From assembly GCF_037948395.1 (NCBI RefSeq), contig NZ_CP149940.1, forward strand, positions 1,736,001-1,800,000: a DNA stretch of 64,000 nt, written 5' to 3'. The notes under the pieces were generated by a model that worked only from the letters and a program-made list of their open reading frames with translations, was not told the origin of the DNA and did not search any database. This DNA comes from Serratia nevei (lineage in GTDB: Bacteria > Pseudomonadota > Gammaproteobacteria > Enterobacterales > Enterobacteriaceae). The translations under genes and the position numbers were made by a program. Shown in pieces: positions 54,446 through 63,709 of this stretch. The stretch's first letter is position 1. Each line of letters opens with the position of its first letter.

Positions 54446-56722
54446 ATCAAAATTTCGCTGGATCTGGCGATATTCGCCGTTATCTGCGGCATCCTGCCGC
54501 TGCTGGTTTTACCGCGGTTGCCAGAGCCATGGCTGCTGTGGCCGATGCTGTTTGTCGCCGGTTTACTGCTGCGCACCCGTTGGCCGATCTGTCGTTATTT
54601 GGCCTGTCTGGGTTTGGGATTCATATGGGCGGTTTTCAACGCCGGAAGCCTGCTTGGGCAAATGGAGCACCTAAGCCGCATGCCGGATGTAACGGCGGTG
54701 GCGCAGGTGAGTAGTGTCGCACTGGAGCCTGCCGCCAGTAAGCAGACGCTGATGCGCATCGAGCGAGTCGACGGCCATTGGTTGGTGCCTGCGCTGACGT
54801 TTACCACGACGTGGGCCCCAGAACGGCAGCGTCTGTGCGCCGGGCAGCGCTGGCAGTTGAAACTGCGTTTGCGGCCGGTGCACGGCAAGCTCAATGAAGG
54901 CGGCTTTGACAGCCAGCGTTGGGCAATCGCGCAGCGCCAACCTTTGACCGCGCAGGTCAGGCAGGCTCGTTTGCTGGATGGCGATTGCGGCCTGCGCCAG
55001 CGCATAATCAGCCATGCGGAAACCAACATCGGTGAATTGCGTTACAAGGCAGTGTTGCTGGCGCTGGCGTTTGGGGAACGCACCGCACTGGAACAGGCTT
55101 TGCGCACGCTGATGCTGAAAACCGGCATTGCGCACCTGATGGCTATTTCGGGGCTACATGTGGCGATGGTCGCCATTTTGTTTTGGGCGGTGCTGCGTGC
55201 GCTGCAGTTTTTTCTTCCCGCCCATCTGATTGGTTATCGCTTTCCGCTGGTCGCGGGCTGGGTGGCGACGCTGATCTATGTCTGGTTGGTGGGCGCCCAG
55301 CCACCGGCGGTACGCACCGCGCTGGCGATGACGCTGTGGATGTTGCTGCGCTTGCGCGGCGTTCATTGTTCTTCCTGGCAAGTGTGGCTGTGGTGCGTCG
55401 GGCTGATTTTGTTGTGCGATCCGCTGGCGGTATTGTCAGACAGTTTTTGGCTGTCGGTGTTGGCAGTAGGGTGTTTGATTTTTTGGTTCGAATGGGCGCC
55501 GCTCGGCGAGCGATTTCGTTCCGCCTGGTATTGGGCGCCGGTACGCTGGCTGCATATTCAGCTGGGCATGACGCTGCTGTTGGTGCCGATGCAGGTCGCG
55601 CTGTTTTTAGGCCTGACGCTGACCTCGTTGCCGGCCAATCTCTGGGCGGTGCCCATCGTCTCATTGGTGACGGTGCCGTTGATTTTGCTGGCGGTGATTG
55701 GCGGCGTCTTCCCCTCGCTAAGTTACGGGCTTTGGTGGTTGGCCGATTTCACGTTGAGCGGGGTGTTTGTGCCGCTGCATTACCTGCAGCGCGGTTGGGT
55801 GGATTTGGGGGCTGCCTCGCTGCTGGCCAGCATAGCGGGATGGCTTATCGTTATCTGTTGGCGCTTTCATTGGTGGTGGCGCTATGCGCCGGGCCTGGCG
55901 ACGATCGCGATATGCTGCGTGCTGTGGCGAGGAAAAGAGCCGGGATACCGCTGGCGCGTCGATATGCTCGATGTCGGGCACGGCCTGGCGATGGTGATAG
56001 AGCAAAACGGCAAAGGAATATTGTATGACACCGGCGATCGTTGGCCTGCAGGCAGCGCCGCCGAGCGGCATGTTTTGCCGATGCTGAACTGGCGGGGTAT
56101 TGAACTGGAACAGATCATCATCAGCCATGCTCATCTCGATCATATCGGCGGGCTGTCGACGGTACAGAGTGCGTTTCCACAGGCGACGGTGCGCAGCCCG
56201 ATACGCGGGGAGGGGCACTTGCCCTGCGTCGCCGGAGAGCGTTGGCGATGGCAGTCGTTGCAATTCGAGGTGCTGTGGCCGCCGAAAACGCTCAAAAGGC
56301 CGGTCAATGACGACTCCTGTGTGATTCGCATCGACGACGGGAAATACAGCCTGCTGCTTACCGGCGACGCGGAAAAGAAGGCGGAGGCACAGCTGATTCG
56401 ATTGCGCCGCGACCGTTTGGCGGCCACGGTATTGCAGGTGGGGCACCATGGCAGCAGAACGTCTTCGACGCCGCCGTTTCTGCGCGCGGTCAATCCTGAG
56501 GTGGCGCTGGCGTCAGCATCTCGTTACAACAAATGGCGATTGCCGGCGCGTAAAGTGGTCGCCAGATACCGGGCAAATGGCATTACATGGCGTGATACGA
56601 CGCGCTCCGGCCAGTTATCGGTACTTTTTTTCGACAACGATTGGCAAATTAAAGGCTTTCGCGAACAATTAATGCCCCGTTGGTACCATCAGCGGTTTGG
56701 CGTAGAGGGTGATAATGAGTAA
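54446..56722 (+). CDS. ycaI: ComEC/Rec2 family membrane protein YcaI (DNA uptake-related)
   Basis: The protein has an N-terminal soluble OB-like domain after the first membrane segments, a multi-helix competence core (LMAISGLHVAMVAILFWAVL onward), and a C-terminal metallo-beta-lactamase domain with SHAHLDHIGG, GDAEKKAEAQL and VGHHGSRTSS. ComEC forms the DNA channel in competent bacteria; its role in enterobacteria is unclear. In the family's reading frame the conserved N terminus begins IKISLDLAIF, where E. coli YcaI has MKITTVG; the first codon is ATC (54446-54448) with GGGAGA six bases before it. That gives 758 residues (E. coli 754). The next ordinary start in frame is TTG 54518, which would drop the first membrane segment. 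Confidence 0.85.
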   Translation: MKISLDLAIFAVICGILPLLVLPRLPEPWLLWPMLFVAGLLLRTRWPICRYLACLGLGFIWAVFNAGSLLGQMEHLSRMPDVTAVAQVSSVALEPAASKQTLMRIERVDGHWLVPALTFTTTWAPERQRLCAGQRWQLKLRLRPVHGKLNEGGFDSQRWAIAQRQPLTAQVRQARLLDGDCGLRQRIISHAETNIGELRYKAVLLALAFGERTALEQALRTLMLKTGIAHLMAISGLHVAMVAILFWAVLRALQFFLPAHLIGYRFPLVAGWVATLIYVWLVGAQPPAVRTALAMTLWMLLRLRGVHCSSWQVWLWCVGLILLCDPLAVLSDSFWLSVLAVGCLIFWFEWAPLGERFRSAWYWAPVRWLHIQLGMTLLLVPMQVALFLGLTLTSLPANLWAVPIVSLVTVPLILLAVIGGVFPSLSYGLWWLADFTLSGVFVPLHYLQRGWVDLGAASLLASIAGWLIVICWRFHWWWRYAPGLATIAICCVLWRGKEPGYRWRVDMLDVGHGLAMVIEQNGKGILYDTGDRWPAGSAAERHVLPMLNWRGIELEQIIISHAHLDHIGGLSTVQSAFPQATVRSPIRGEGHLPCVAGERWRWQSLQFEVLWPPKTLKRPVNDDSCVIRIDDGKYSLLLTGDAEKKAEAQLIRLRRDRLAATVLQVGHHGSRTSSTPPFLRAVNPEVALASASRYNKWRLPARKVVARYRANGITWRDTTRSGQLSVLFFDNDWQIKGFREQLMPRWYHQRFGVEGDNE

Positions 56723-56768
56723 AATAGGCCGCTATTTCTTCCGATGCTGGTATTTGCATGATGAATGA
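56715..56768 (+). CDS. Possible 17-codon leader minicistron between comEC and msbA
   Basis: ATG 56715 opens a short frame coding [17 protein letters not shown] and stopping at TGA 56766-56768. AGAGGG (56704-56709) is a good ribosome site five bases upstream. The frame starts inside the last codons of comEC and ends 11 bases inside msbA, which itself lacks a clear ribosome site. This arrangement would couple msbA translation to comEC. It may also be a chance frame, and there is no similarity evidence. Confidence 0.4.
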   Translation: MSKIGRYFFRCWYLHDE

Positions 56769-58506
56769 TAAAGATCTCTCGACCTGGCAGACGTTCCGTC
56801 GACTCTGGCCGATGATCACTCCTTTTAAGACCGGGCTGATTGTGGCCGCCATTGCGTTGATTATGAACGCAGCGGGGGACACGCTGATGCTGTCTCTGCT
56901 TAAACCGCTATTGGACGATGGGTTTGGAAAAACCGACAGCAGCGTGCTGGTGTGGATGCCGCTGGCGGTGATTGCGCTGATGCTGATGCGTGGCGTGACC
57001 AGCTTTGTTTCAAGCTACTGCATTTCCTGGGTTTCCGGCATGGTGGTGATGCAGATGCGCCGCCGCCTGTTTGGCCACATGATGAGAATGCCGGTGGCCT
57101 TCTTCGATCAGCAGTCTACCGGGACGCTGTTGTCGCGCATTACCTATGACTCCGAGCAGGTGGCTTCCTCCTCTTCCAGCGCCCTGGTGACCGTGGTGCG
57201 TGAAGGGGCCTCGATCATTGGCCTGTTCATCATGATGTTCTACTACAGCTGGCAGCTGTCGGTGATCCTGATCGTGCTGGCGCCGATCGTCTCCATCGCC
57301 ATTCGCCTGGTGTCCAAGCGTTTCCGCAACATCAGTAAGAACATGCAGAACACCATGGGACAGGTGACCACCAGCGCCGAGCAGATGCTGAAAGGCCATA
57401 AAGAAGTGCTGATCTTCGGTGGCCAGCAGGTGGAAACCGAGCGCTTTAACTCGGTCAGCAACCGCATGCGTCAACAGGGCATGAAACTGGTCTCCGCGTC
57501 TTCGATTTCCGATCCGATCATTCAGCTGATCGCTTCGCTGGCGCTGGCGTTCGTGCTGTTTGCCGCCAGCTTCCCAAGCGTGATGTCAACCCTGACCGCC
57601 GGTACCATTACCGTGGTGTTCTCGTCGATGATCGCGCTGATGCGCCCGCTGAAGTCGCTGACCAACGTCAATGCCCAGTTCCAACGCGGGATGGCGGCAT
57701 GCCAGACGCTGTTCTCCATTTTGGATATGGAACAGGAAAAAGACACCGGCACCCGCGAAGTGAAGCGTGCGAAAGGCGATATCGAATTCCGCAACGTCAC
57801 CTTCTACTACCCGTCCAAGGAAACGCCGGCGCTGCGCGATATCAACCTGAAAATCGCCGAAGGCAAGACCGTCGCATTGGTGGGCCGTTCCGGTTCGGGC
57901 AAATCCACCATCGCCAATCTGTTGACGCGTTTCTACGATATCCAGGAAGGCGAAATCCTGATGGACGGCTACGATCTGCGTGAATATACCCTGGCCTCAC
58001 TGCGTAATCAGGTGGCGCTGGTCTCGCAAAACGTGCACCTGTTCAACGACACCATCGCCAACAACATCGCCTATGCGCGCGAGAGCGAATACAGCCGTGA
58101 GCAGATTGAGAAAGCGGCCGAAATGGCGTACGCGATGGACTTCATCAACAAGATGGAGAACGGCCTGGATACGGTGATCGGTGAGAACGGTGTAATGCTG
58201 TCCGGCGGCCAACGTCAGCGTATCGCCATCGCGCGTGCGTTACTGCGCGACTGCCCGATCCTGATCCTGGATGAGGCGACTTCTGCGCTGGATACCGAGT
58301 CCGAACGTGCCATCCAGGCTGCGCTGGACGAGTTGCAGAAAGACCGTACTTCGCTGGTGATCGCGCACCGTCTGTCGACGATTGAGAAGGCGGACGAGAT
58401 CCTGGTGGTGGAGGACGGCCGCATCGTCGAACGCGGCGAGCACGCCGAATTGCTTGAACGGCAGGGCGCCTATGCGCAGCTGCACCGCATGCAGTTTGGT
58501 CAATAA
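56758..58506 (+). CDS. msbA: Lipid A export ATP-binding/permease protein MsbA
   Basis: MsbA flips lipid A-core from the inner to the outer leaflet of the inner membrane. It is essential in most enterobacteria. The 582-residue protein (E. coli 582) has six transmembrane helices, a nucleotide-binding domain with Walker [10 protein letters not shown] (Lys382), signature LSGGQRQR and Walker [13 protein letters not shown]. The start is ATG 56758 ([14 protein letters not shown]. coli MHNDKDL). No strong ribosome site precedes it. It overlaps lpxK by one base, so the two form an operon. Confidence 0.97.
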   Translation: MMNDKDLSTWQTFRRLWPMITPFKTGLIVAAIALIMNAAGDTLMLSLLKPLLDDGFGKTDSSVLVWMPLAVIALMLMRGVTSFVSSYCISWVSGMVVMQMRRRLFGHMMRMPVAFFDQQSTGTLLSRITYDSEQVASSSSSALVTVVREGASIIGLFIMMFYYSWQLSVILIVLAPIVSIAIRLVSKRFRNISKNMQNTMGQVTTSAEQMLKGHKEVLIFGGQQVETERFNSVSNRMRQQGMKLVSASSISDPIIQLIASLALAFVLFAASFPSVMSTLTAGTITVVFSSMIALMRPLKSLTNVNAQFQRGMAACQTLFSILDMEQEKDTGTREVKRAKGDIEFRNVTFYYPSKETPALRDINLKIAEGKTVALVGRSGSGKSTIANLLTRFYDIQEGEILMDGYDLREYTLASLRNQVALVSQNVHLFNDTIANNIAYARESEYSREQIEKAAEMAYAMDFINKMENGLDTVIGENGVMLSGGQRQRIAIARALLRDCPILILDEATSALDTESERAIQAALDELQKDRTSLVIAHRLSTIEKADEILVVEDGRIVERGEHAELLERQGAYAQLHRMQFGQ

Positions 58507-59486
58507 TGATTGAGCGCATCTGGTCCGGCGGTTCGCTGCTTTATCTGGCGCTGCTGCCGCTCTCCTGGCTGTATGGCCTGCTCAGTTGGCTGATTCGCCT
58601 CAGCTATCGCTGTGGCCTGCGCAAAAGCTGGCGCGCGCCGGTGCCGGTGGTGGTGGTGGGCAACCTCACCGCTGGCGGCAACGGCAAAACGCCGATGGTG
58701 ATCTGGCTGGTGGAACACCTGCAGCAGCGGGGCTATCGCGTTGGCGTGGTTTCGCGCGGCTACGGCGGCAAGTCGGCGGTCTATCCCCTGGTGCTCAATC
58801 AGAATACCTCGACCCGCGAGGCGGGGGATGAGCCGGTGCTGATTTATCAGCGCACCGGCGCGCCCGTGGCGATCGCGCCCAAGCGAGCCGAGGCGGTACA
58901 GGCCTTGCTGCAACAACAGCCGCTGGATGCGATCATCACCGACGACGGCTTGCAGCACTATGCCTTACAGCGTGACTTCGAGCTGGTGGTCATCGACGGC
59001 GTGCGCCGTTTCGGCAATGGCTGGTGGTTACCGGCCGGGCCGATGCGCGAGCGTGCCGCGCGGCTTGGCAGCGTCGATGCGCGCGTCGCCAATGGCGGCG
59101 TGGCGCAGGCGGGGGAGATTGCCATGCGCCTGCAGGCGCGTGACGCGGTGAACCTGCTGAGCGGTGAACGTCGCCCGGCGGCCGAGCTGCCGCGCGTGGT
59201 GGCGATGGCGGGCATCGGTCATCCGCCGCGTTTCTTCGCGACGTTGGAAAAGCTGAACGTCGAGGTGGTGCAGGAAGTGGCGTTTGCCGATCATCAGGAA
59301 TATCAGCAGCCGCAGCTGACGGCGCTGGTTGCAGCCGATCAAACGCTGCTGATGACGGAGAAGGACGCGGTGAAGTGCCGCGCCTTTGCCCAGCCTAATT
59401 GGTGGTATTTACCGGTTGACGCGGTGCTACCGTCCGCTCAGGCTGAGCAACTGCTGCAGGATATCGAATCTCTGCTGACCAAGTAA
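58506..59486 (+). CDS. lpxK: Tetraacyldisaccharide 4'-kinase
   Basis: LpxK phosphorylates the 4' position of the lipid A disaccharide on the inner face of the inner membrane. The 326-residue protein has an N-terminal membrane helix (about 8-30), a P-loop [12 protein letters not shown] (Lys61, Thr62), and [20 protein letters not shown] with catalytic acidic residues. Its ATG overlaps the msbA stop (TAATG), so it is translationally coupled. It converges on a 2-oxoadipate decarboxylase homologue 2 bp downstream; in E. coli ycaQ follows. Confidence 0.96.
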   Translation: MIERIWSGGSLLYLALLPLSWLYGLLSWLIRLSYRCGLRKSWRAPVPVVVVGNLTAGGNGKTPMVIWLVEHLQQRGYRVGVVSRGYGGKSAVYPLVLNQNTSTREAGDEPVLIYQRTGAPVAIAPKRAEAVQALLQQQPLDAIITDDGLQHYALQRDFELVVIDGVRRFGNGWWLPAGPMRERAARLGSVDARVANGGVAQAGEIAMRLQARDAVNLLSGERRPAAELPRVVAMAGIGHPPRFFATLEKLNVEVVQEVAFADHQEYQQPQLTALVAADQTLLMTEKDAVKCRAFAQPNWWYLPVDAVLPSAQAEQLLQDIESLLTK

Positions 59487-59488
59487 CC

Positions 59489-60895
59489 TCAGGATGCCAG
59501 CGTGACAAGCCCCAGGGCTTGCGCGCAGGCTTCCAGCGAACGCTGCTGGGTTTGCTGATACAGCGCCAGCTCGTCGATCACCTCACTGCCCAACGCTTGT
59601 TCAAACGTAGCCCGGCTGGAAGCGGCATTGTACTGCGCGTGGCGGCTGTCCCCCAGATTTGACTGGAAAATCCCCGCTGCGCTGACCGGCAGAAAATCTT
59701 CATACACCAGCGGCTGGAAGCGAACGTGTTCTTTCTCGATCAGTTGCTCCAGGGTACTGTGCTTATCCAGCGACTCTTTGGCCGCCAGGCCGCATTCGGT
59801 CGGGAAATAGCGGAACCACGCCAGCTGTTGCTCGCGCAGCGTGGCGTAATCATCCGGAAACGCCCGGAAGTTTTCCTCCAGCAGTTGATAGTAGCGCTCG
59901 GCGTTCTTCTCGCTTGGCGGTGCCTGCAGTGCATCGTTGGTCGCCTGCAGCAGGCGGTCGTAGAGGGCGCGCCCTTTAGGCGTCAGTGCCACGCCGCGCT
60001 GTTCGATCTCGCCGAAGCGCGCGGTATGGTGGCCGGCGATGGCGTGGCCGTCGTGCTCAACGAAATCGACGCTTTCTTCCAACGCCTTGAAGCTGGTCTG
60101 GCGCAGCAGGATTGCACGGCGGCGGCGCGGCGGGCCCTCGATGACCGCTTTGGGCGTAATGCCGCGGCCGGGCATCGCCTGTTGAACGCGATCGATATCC
60201 AGCGTGCGCGGCGTCAGGTGGTTGATATGCGGCCCTTTAAACGCCACGACGTCGGCGATCAGGCGATGCTGATCGTGCAACTGCCGGTATTCTTCGGCGC
60301 TGACCGTCGCCTGATTGTGCCAGCGGAAGGTTTCCAGCGCTTGTTCGACAAACTCTTGCGCCTGCGCTGCATTCAATCCGCCTTGCGTTTCCTGCAGCGC
60401 GATCAGTTCCAACGCGCGATCGGTAAAGATGCGGCGGCGCGCCAGCAAGCGCTCGGCCAGCTCACGCAGCGCGGGATCTTCTATCAGTTCCAGGCGCAGC
60501 AGGGAGGTGAACACGCGGAAAGGACTGATCTGCAGCGCGTCTTCATGTACGGCGCGAAAAGCGGTAGAGTGCACCGGAACGCCCGCTACCGACAGGTCAT
60601 AGTAACCGACCGGCGCCATGCCCATCACCCGGAACAGGCGGCGCAGGGTGGCCAGCTCATCCGCAGTGCCGACCCGGATCGCGCCGTGGCGCTCCATGGC
60701 GAGGCGCTCTATCTCGCCGGTGATTTGCAACTGATGAGCCAGTGCGGCGTCTTCGCGCAGAACCTGTCGATTGGTTTCCGCCACCAACTCCAGCAGATCG
60801 CCGTACAGCGGTACCTCCTTTTGGTACATGTCCGACATCGCGTGGGAGAATCTGGCGCGGATTTCATTAGGTGAAACGAACTGCTGGGCGGTCAT
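59489..60895 (-). CDS. 2-oxoadipate dioxygenase/decarboxylase family protein (HglS/YdcJ, DUF1338)
   Basis: The 468-residue protein matches the family of Pseudomonas HglS and E. coli YdcJ, iron(II) enzymes that convert 2-oxoadipate to D-2-hydroxyglutarate in lysine breakdown. The proposed metal ligands are His70 (MERHGAIRVG, with Arg74 nearby), His226 (INHLTPRTLD) and Glu296 (HTARFGEIEQRG). With ATG 60893-60895, AAGGAG lies 8 bases upstream and the His numbers agree with HglS as I recall them. E. coli ydcJ lies elsewhere, so this copy is relocated or acquired. Other lysine catabolic genes are not visible here. Confidence 0.86.
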   Translation of the reverse strand: MTAQQFVSPNEIRARFSHAMSDMYQKEVPLYGDLLELVAETNRQVLREDAALAHQLQITGEIERLAMERHGAIRVGTADELATLRRLFRVMGMAPVGYYDLSVAGVPVHSTAFRAVHEDALQISPFRVFTSLLRLELIEDPALRELAERLLARRRIFTDRALELIALQETQGGLNAAQAQEFVEQALETFRWHNQATVSAEEYRQLHDQHRLIADVVAFKGPHINHLTPRTLDIDRVQQAMPGRGITPKAVIEGPPRRRRAILLRQTSFKALEESVDFVEHDGHAIAGHHTARFGEIEQRGVALTPKGRALYDRLLQATNDALQAPPSEKNAERYYQLLEENFRAFPDDYATLREQQLAWFRYFPTECGLAAKESLDKHSTLEQLIEKEHVRFQPLVYEDFLPVSAAGIFQSNLGDSRHAQYNAASSRATFEQALGSEVIDELALYQQTQQRSLEACAQALGLVTLAS

Positions 60896-61420
60896 GCGCA
60901 TAGCTCCTTGATTCAGCATAATCTGAAAAATCGTGTTTTTAGCGGCAAAAGTGCTGGCGAAAAAGCCGTCTGCCTTGTTTTCCCCTCAAGTTTAGCCATC
61001 TGATTTGGGATTTGTTATAGAGGCGCCAAGCATATTAGAGTTTTATGCGTTAGCTCTCATTTGCAGCGCACAGACGGACAAATGATGCGCCGGCCTGGGG
61101 GAAGAGGCGGTGGATGGGCTGCGAAGAACGGTAAATTAATTCATGTATATTCAGGAGGATAAAAATAAATTCGGCGTAATGGCGAATTTAATGCAATAAA
61201 CCTCTTGTGCATTCACCAGATTTATGAGTAAATGCAAGTCGGCCTGTAATCCAGACCTATTTATGTTCGAGTTTAGAGTTAAGCAGTTCCTCCAAAAACG
61301 TTATCATCCGATTCCGCTTCAAAGACGAACCTTCTAAGTACCTCCCATAAGTAATGTTTCTGAAATGGCCCCAATTGCCTCTTATGGCAGGTTTTGTAAA
61401 TATATTTAAAGGTAAATGTA
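60896..61420. other. Divergent region upstream of hglS-like gene and cold-shock gene
   Basis: These 525 bp hold no convincing gene. The right 200 bp are AT-rich and look like a long cspA-type 5' UTR that ends TTTAAAGGTAAATGTA before ATG 61421, similar to the E. coli cspA leader end. A small hairpin (GGCCTG/CAGACC, about 61239-61257) is present. I could not place the promoters or a clear cold box. Confidence 0.55.
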
Positions 61421-61630
61421 ATGTCTAAGAAGACTGGTCAGGTTAAGTGGTTCAACGAAAGCAAAGGTTTTGGTTTCATTGAGCAGAACGACGGCGGCAA
61501 AGATGTATTCGTACACTTCTCCGCAATCATGACCGACGGTTTCAAGACCCTGGCTGAAGGCCAGCGCGTCGAGTACACCATCCAGGACAGCCCGCGCGGG
61601 CCGGCTGCCGCCAACGTAGTTGCTCTGTAA
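61421..61630 (+). CDS. Cold-shock protein, CspE/CspC type
   Basis: The 69-residue protein is a single cold-shock domain, an RNA chaperone that destabilises RNA secondary structure. RNP1 is KGFGFI (residues 15-20) and RNP2 is DVFVHF (28-33). [20 protein letters not shown] and the end [13 protein letters not shown] are typical of the CspE/CspC subgroup. It has an AAAGG ribosome site and a long leader. No gene symbol is given because CspA, CspC and CspE are hard to separate on this sequence alone. Confidence 0.93.
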   Translation: MSKKTGQVKWFNESKGFGFIEQNDGGKDVFVHFSAIMTDGFKTLAEGQRVEYTIQDSPRGPAAANVVAL

Positions 61631-61716
61631 GAATACAGGGAACGCGTATAAGAGATCTTAATACAACCATGGTGACGCTTTAGCGCCGAGTCATGCGGAA
61701 GATATTAAGTTCAACA

Positions 61717-61747
61717 AGCCCGCCTTAGTGCGGGTTTTTTATTTTTT
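61717..61747 (+). terminator. Terminator after the first csp gene
   Basis: AAGCCCGC and GCGGGTTT pair around a CTTAGT loop, with a run of T after. It separates the two csp genes. Confidence 0.8.
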
Positions 61748-61852
61748 TGCTCACGAGAGGTTTGTTACGAAAAACTTTAGGATGGGCTGGTAGCGTCCAG
61801 ACAATATAAAAAAAGACGTTGTCAAGGATGCTCAAGTAAAAGGATATAAGTT

Positions 61853-62074
61853 ATGTTTAAAAATACTGTGTTAAAAATGGGCCGCGTGAAATGGTTTAAT
61901 CAGGCCGAAGGCTATGGTTTTATTTCACCGGTAGATGGCAGCGACGAAATCTATGTCAATCGCAACGCTATCGCCAACACCAAAAATAAGTCGTTGAACG
62001 AAGGTCAGAACGTTGAGTTCTCGATCTATCGCAGCTCGCATGGGCTGTCCGCGGCAGACGTTATCGCGTTCTGA
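61853..62074 (+). CDS. Divergent cold-shock domain protein
   Basis: The 73-residue protein has a cold-shock fold but with altered nucleic-acid-binding motifs: RNP1 is EGYGFIS instead of KGFGFI, and RNP2 is EIYVNR instead of VFVHF. The loss of the His and the aromatic change suggest reduced or different RNA binding. It starts MFKNTVLKMGRVKWFNQAEG; AAAAGGATA precedes ATG 61853. It lies 222 bp after the CspE-type gene and looks AT-richer than its neighbours. A duplication with relaxed or changed function is an inference. Confidence 0.8.
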   Translation: MFKNTVLKMGRVKWFNQAEGYGFISPVDGSDEIYVNRNAIANTKNKSLNEGQNVEFSIYRSSHGLSAADVIAF

Positions 62075-62187
62075 TCGCACCCTCCTTCCTCGCCAGTGCC
62101 GGTGTCGCCACCCGCAAGCACTGGCGAAGATAAATCCCTCGATATCCACTATTATCAGGCCACTGCCTACTTGCCACGGATATCAGG

Positions 62188-63414
62188 ATGACCACCCCGA
62201 TAATTTCCCTTACCGCCGCTCGCGCGCTGCACCTTGCCGCCCAGGGGCTGCTTTCTCCGCTTAAACGCCAGGCTAAGCCCGATGACGTCGTGAGCGCGAT
62301 CCAGCGCATGGGGCTGTTACAAATCGATACCATTAGCGTCGTCGCCCGCAGCCCGTATCTGGTGCTGTTCAGCCGTTTGGGCGCCTATCAGTCGGAATGG
62401 CTGGAGCAGGCGCTTGCCGGCCGCAAGCTGTTCGAATATTGGGCGCACGAAGCCTGTTTCCTGCCGATTGAGGATTTTGGTTTGCTGCGGCACCGCATGC
62501 TGGCGCCTCATGATATGGGCTGGAAATATTCCGCCGACTGGGTGCAGCAGCACCAGGCGGCGATGGACAGCCTGCTGCGGCACATCGAACAACAGGGGCC
62601 GGTGCGCTCCGCCGATTTCAGCGCCGAGAAAAAGGGCAACAGCGGATGGTGGGACTGGAAACCGGAGAAACGACACCTGGAGATCCTGTTTACCGCCGGC
62701 AAGCTGATGGTAGCCGAACGCCGCAACTTCCACCGGGTTTACGATCTGACCGAAAGGTTGCTGCCGGCCTGGGACGATGCGCGTCATACGCTGCCTGCGG
62801 AGCAGGCGCGCAGGCAGATGCTGCGCCGCACCTGCCGCTATCTGGGTATCTTTCGCGCTGAATGGTTGGCAGATTACTATCGGCTGAAACGCGTGGCGCC
62901 AAAAGCCTTGCTGGCAGAGCTGCAGGAGCAGGGGGAGATTACGCCCGTACAGGTAGAGGGGCTGGAAGGGCCGTTCTATGTGCATGAATCTCTGGCGGAA
63001 CTGCTGCCGCTGGCGGAACAGAGCAAACTCAAATCGACGGTCACCAGCCTGTTGTCCCCCTTTGATCCGGTAGTTTGGGATCGGCGGCGGGCGCTGGAGT
63101 TGTTCAACTTTGACTATCGGCTGGAGTGTTATACGCCGAAAGAAAAACGTCGCTATGGGTACTTCACCCTGCCGGTGCTGCACCGCGGTGAGCTGGTGGG
63201 GCGCATTGACGCCAAGGCGCACCGTCGCCAGGGGGTGTTCGAGATCATCAGCTTCCATGCGGAGCCGCAGGTGCGCTTCGGCAAACAGCGGGCGCAGGAT
63301 ATCCGGCAGGCCATCGCGCGTACGGCCAAATGGCACGGTGCGCAACGCGTCGCGCTGGGCGACATTCCGGCGGCGTTGGCCGCTGAATGGGGGGCCGGCT
63401 GGGAAGTGGAATAA
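62188..63414 (+). CDS. ycaQ: DNA glycosylase YcaQ (winged helix, interstrand crosslink repair)
   Basis: YcaQ removes alkylated bases and unhooks interstrand crosslinks in E. coli. The 408-residue protein consists of winged-helix domains. The catalytic QxD motif is Gln45-Ile46-Asp47 in RMGLLQIDTISVVARSPY. Other conserved blocks are FEYWAHEACFLPIEDF and LLSPFDPVVWDRRRALELF. The start ATG 62188 follows an ATCAGG-type weak site. It sits before ycaR-kdsB, as in E. coli, but the hglS-like and csp genes lie between it and lpxK. Confidence 0.94.
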   Translation: MTTPIISLTAARALHLAAQGLLSPLKRQAKPDDVVSAIQRMGLLQIDTISVVARSPYLVLFSRLGAYQSEWLEQALAGRKLFEYWAHEACFLPIEDFGLLRHRMLAPHDMGWKYSADWVQQHQAAMDSLLRHIEQQGPVRSADFSAEKKGNSGWWDWKPEKRHLEILFTAGKLMVAERRNFHRVYDLTERLLPAWDDARHTLPAEQARRQMLRRTCRYLGIFRAEWLADYYRLKRVAPKALLAELQEQGEITPVQVEGLEGPFYVHESLAELLPLAEQSKLKSTVTSLLSPFDPVVWDRRRALELFNFDYRLECYTPKEKRRYGYFTLPVLHRGELVGRIDAKAHRRQGVFEIISFHAEPQVRFGKQRAQDIRQAIARTAKWHGAQRVALGDIPAALAAEWGAGWEVE

Positions 63415-63709
63415 CGAACGACGCCGTCGGTGGGTAAAACGAAGTTCAGCGCCGCTCGTTACAAAGGGGCTCAGTGGCTGAAGTTAGCGAACAGAGCGAT
63501 GATTTTATGCAGACGTTTGATCACGTATCACGGCCTTTTTGTGATTTGTATCACAAAATTCTACGCTGGGATGCGCCCCAGTTCAAGCGGTTGCCCCCGC
63601 GCGATGAGGAAATATCGGTGGGTTGGCGCCACCGGTGATTAACCTGAGGCCGGGCGTTATGCTATCCTCACAGCCTTTCCCAGATGACCTATCCCCTTAC
63701 GGAGGATGC
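63415..63709 (+). promoter_or_regulatory. Upstream region of ycaR-kdsB
   Basis: This 295-bp stretch has no convincing gene; a short open frame (63430-63642) has no family features. It contains a consensus CRP palindrome (63540-63555) and the sequence TGATCACGTATCACGG just upstream. The promoter of ycaR-kdsB is expected here. Confidence 0.55.
63540..63555 (+). promoter_or_regulatory. Consensus CRP-like palindrome before ycaR-kdsB
   Basis: TGTGATTTGTATCACA matches TGTGA-N6-TCACA in all 10 conserved positions. It is 155-170 bp before the ycaR start codon. The position would fit a class I activator site only if the start of transcription lies well upstream of ycaR. Confidence 0.65.

Noticed and set aside
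54432..54674. ATG 54432 as the comEC start with a frameshift
   Set aside because: It opens another frame whose translation does not match the family; the matching frame is already continuous from 54446.
63430..63642. Short open frame upstream of ycaR
   Set aside because: No good start signal and no similarity; it spans the CRP-like palindrome.
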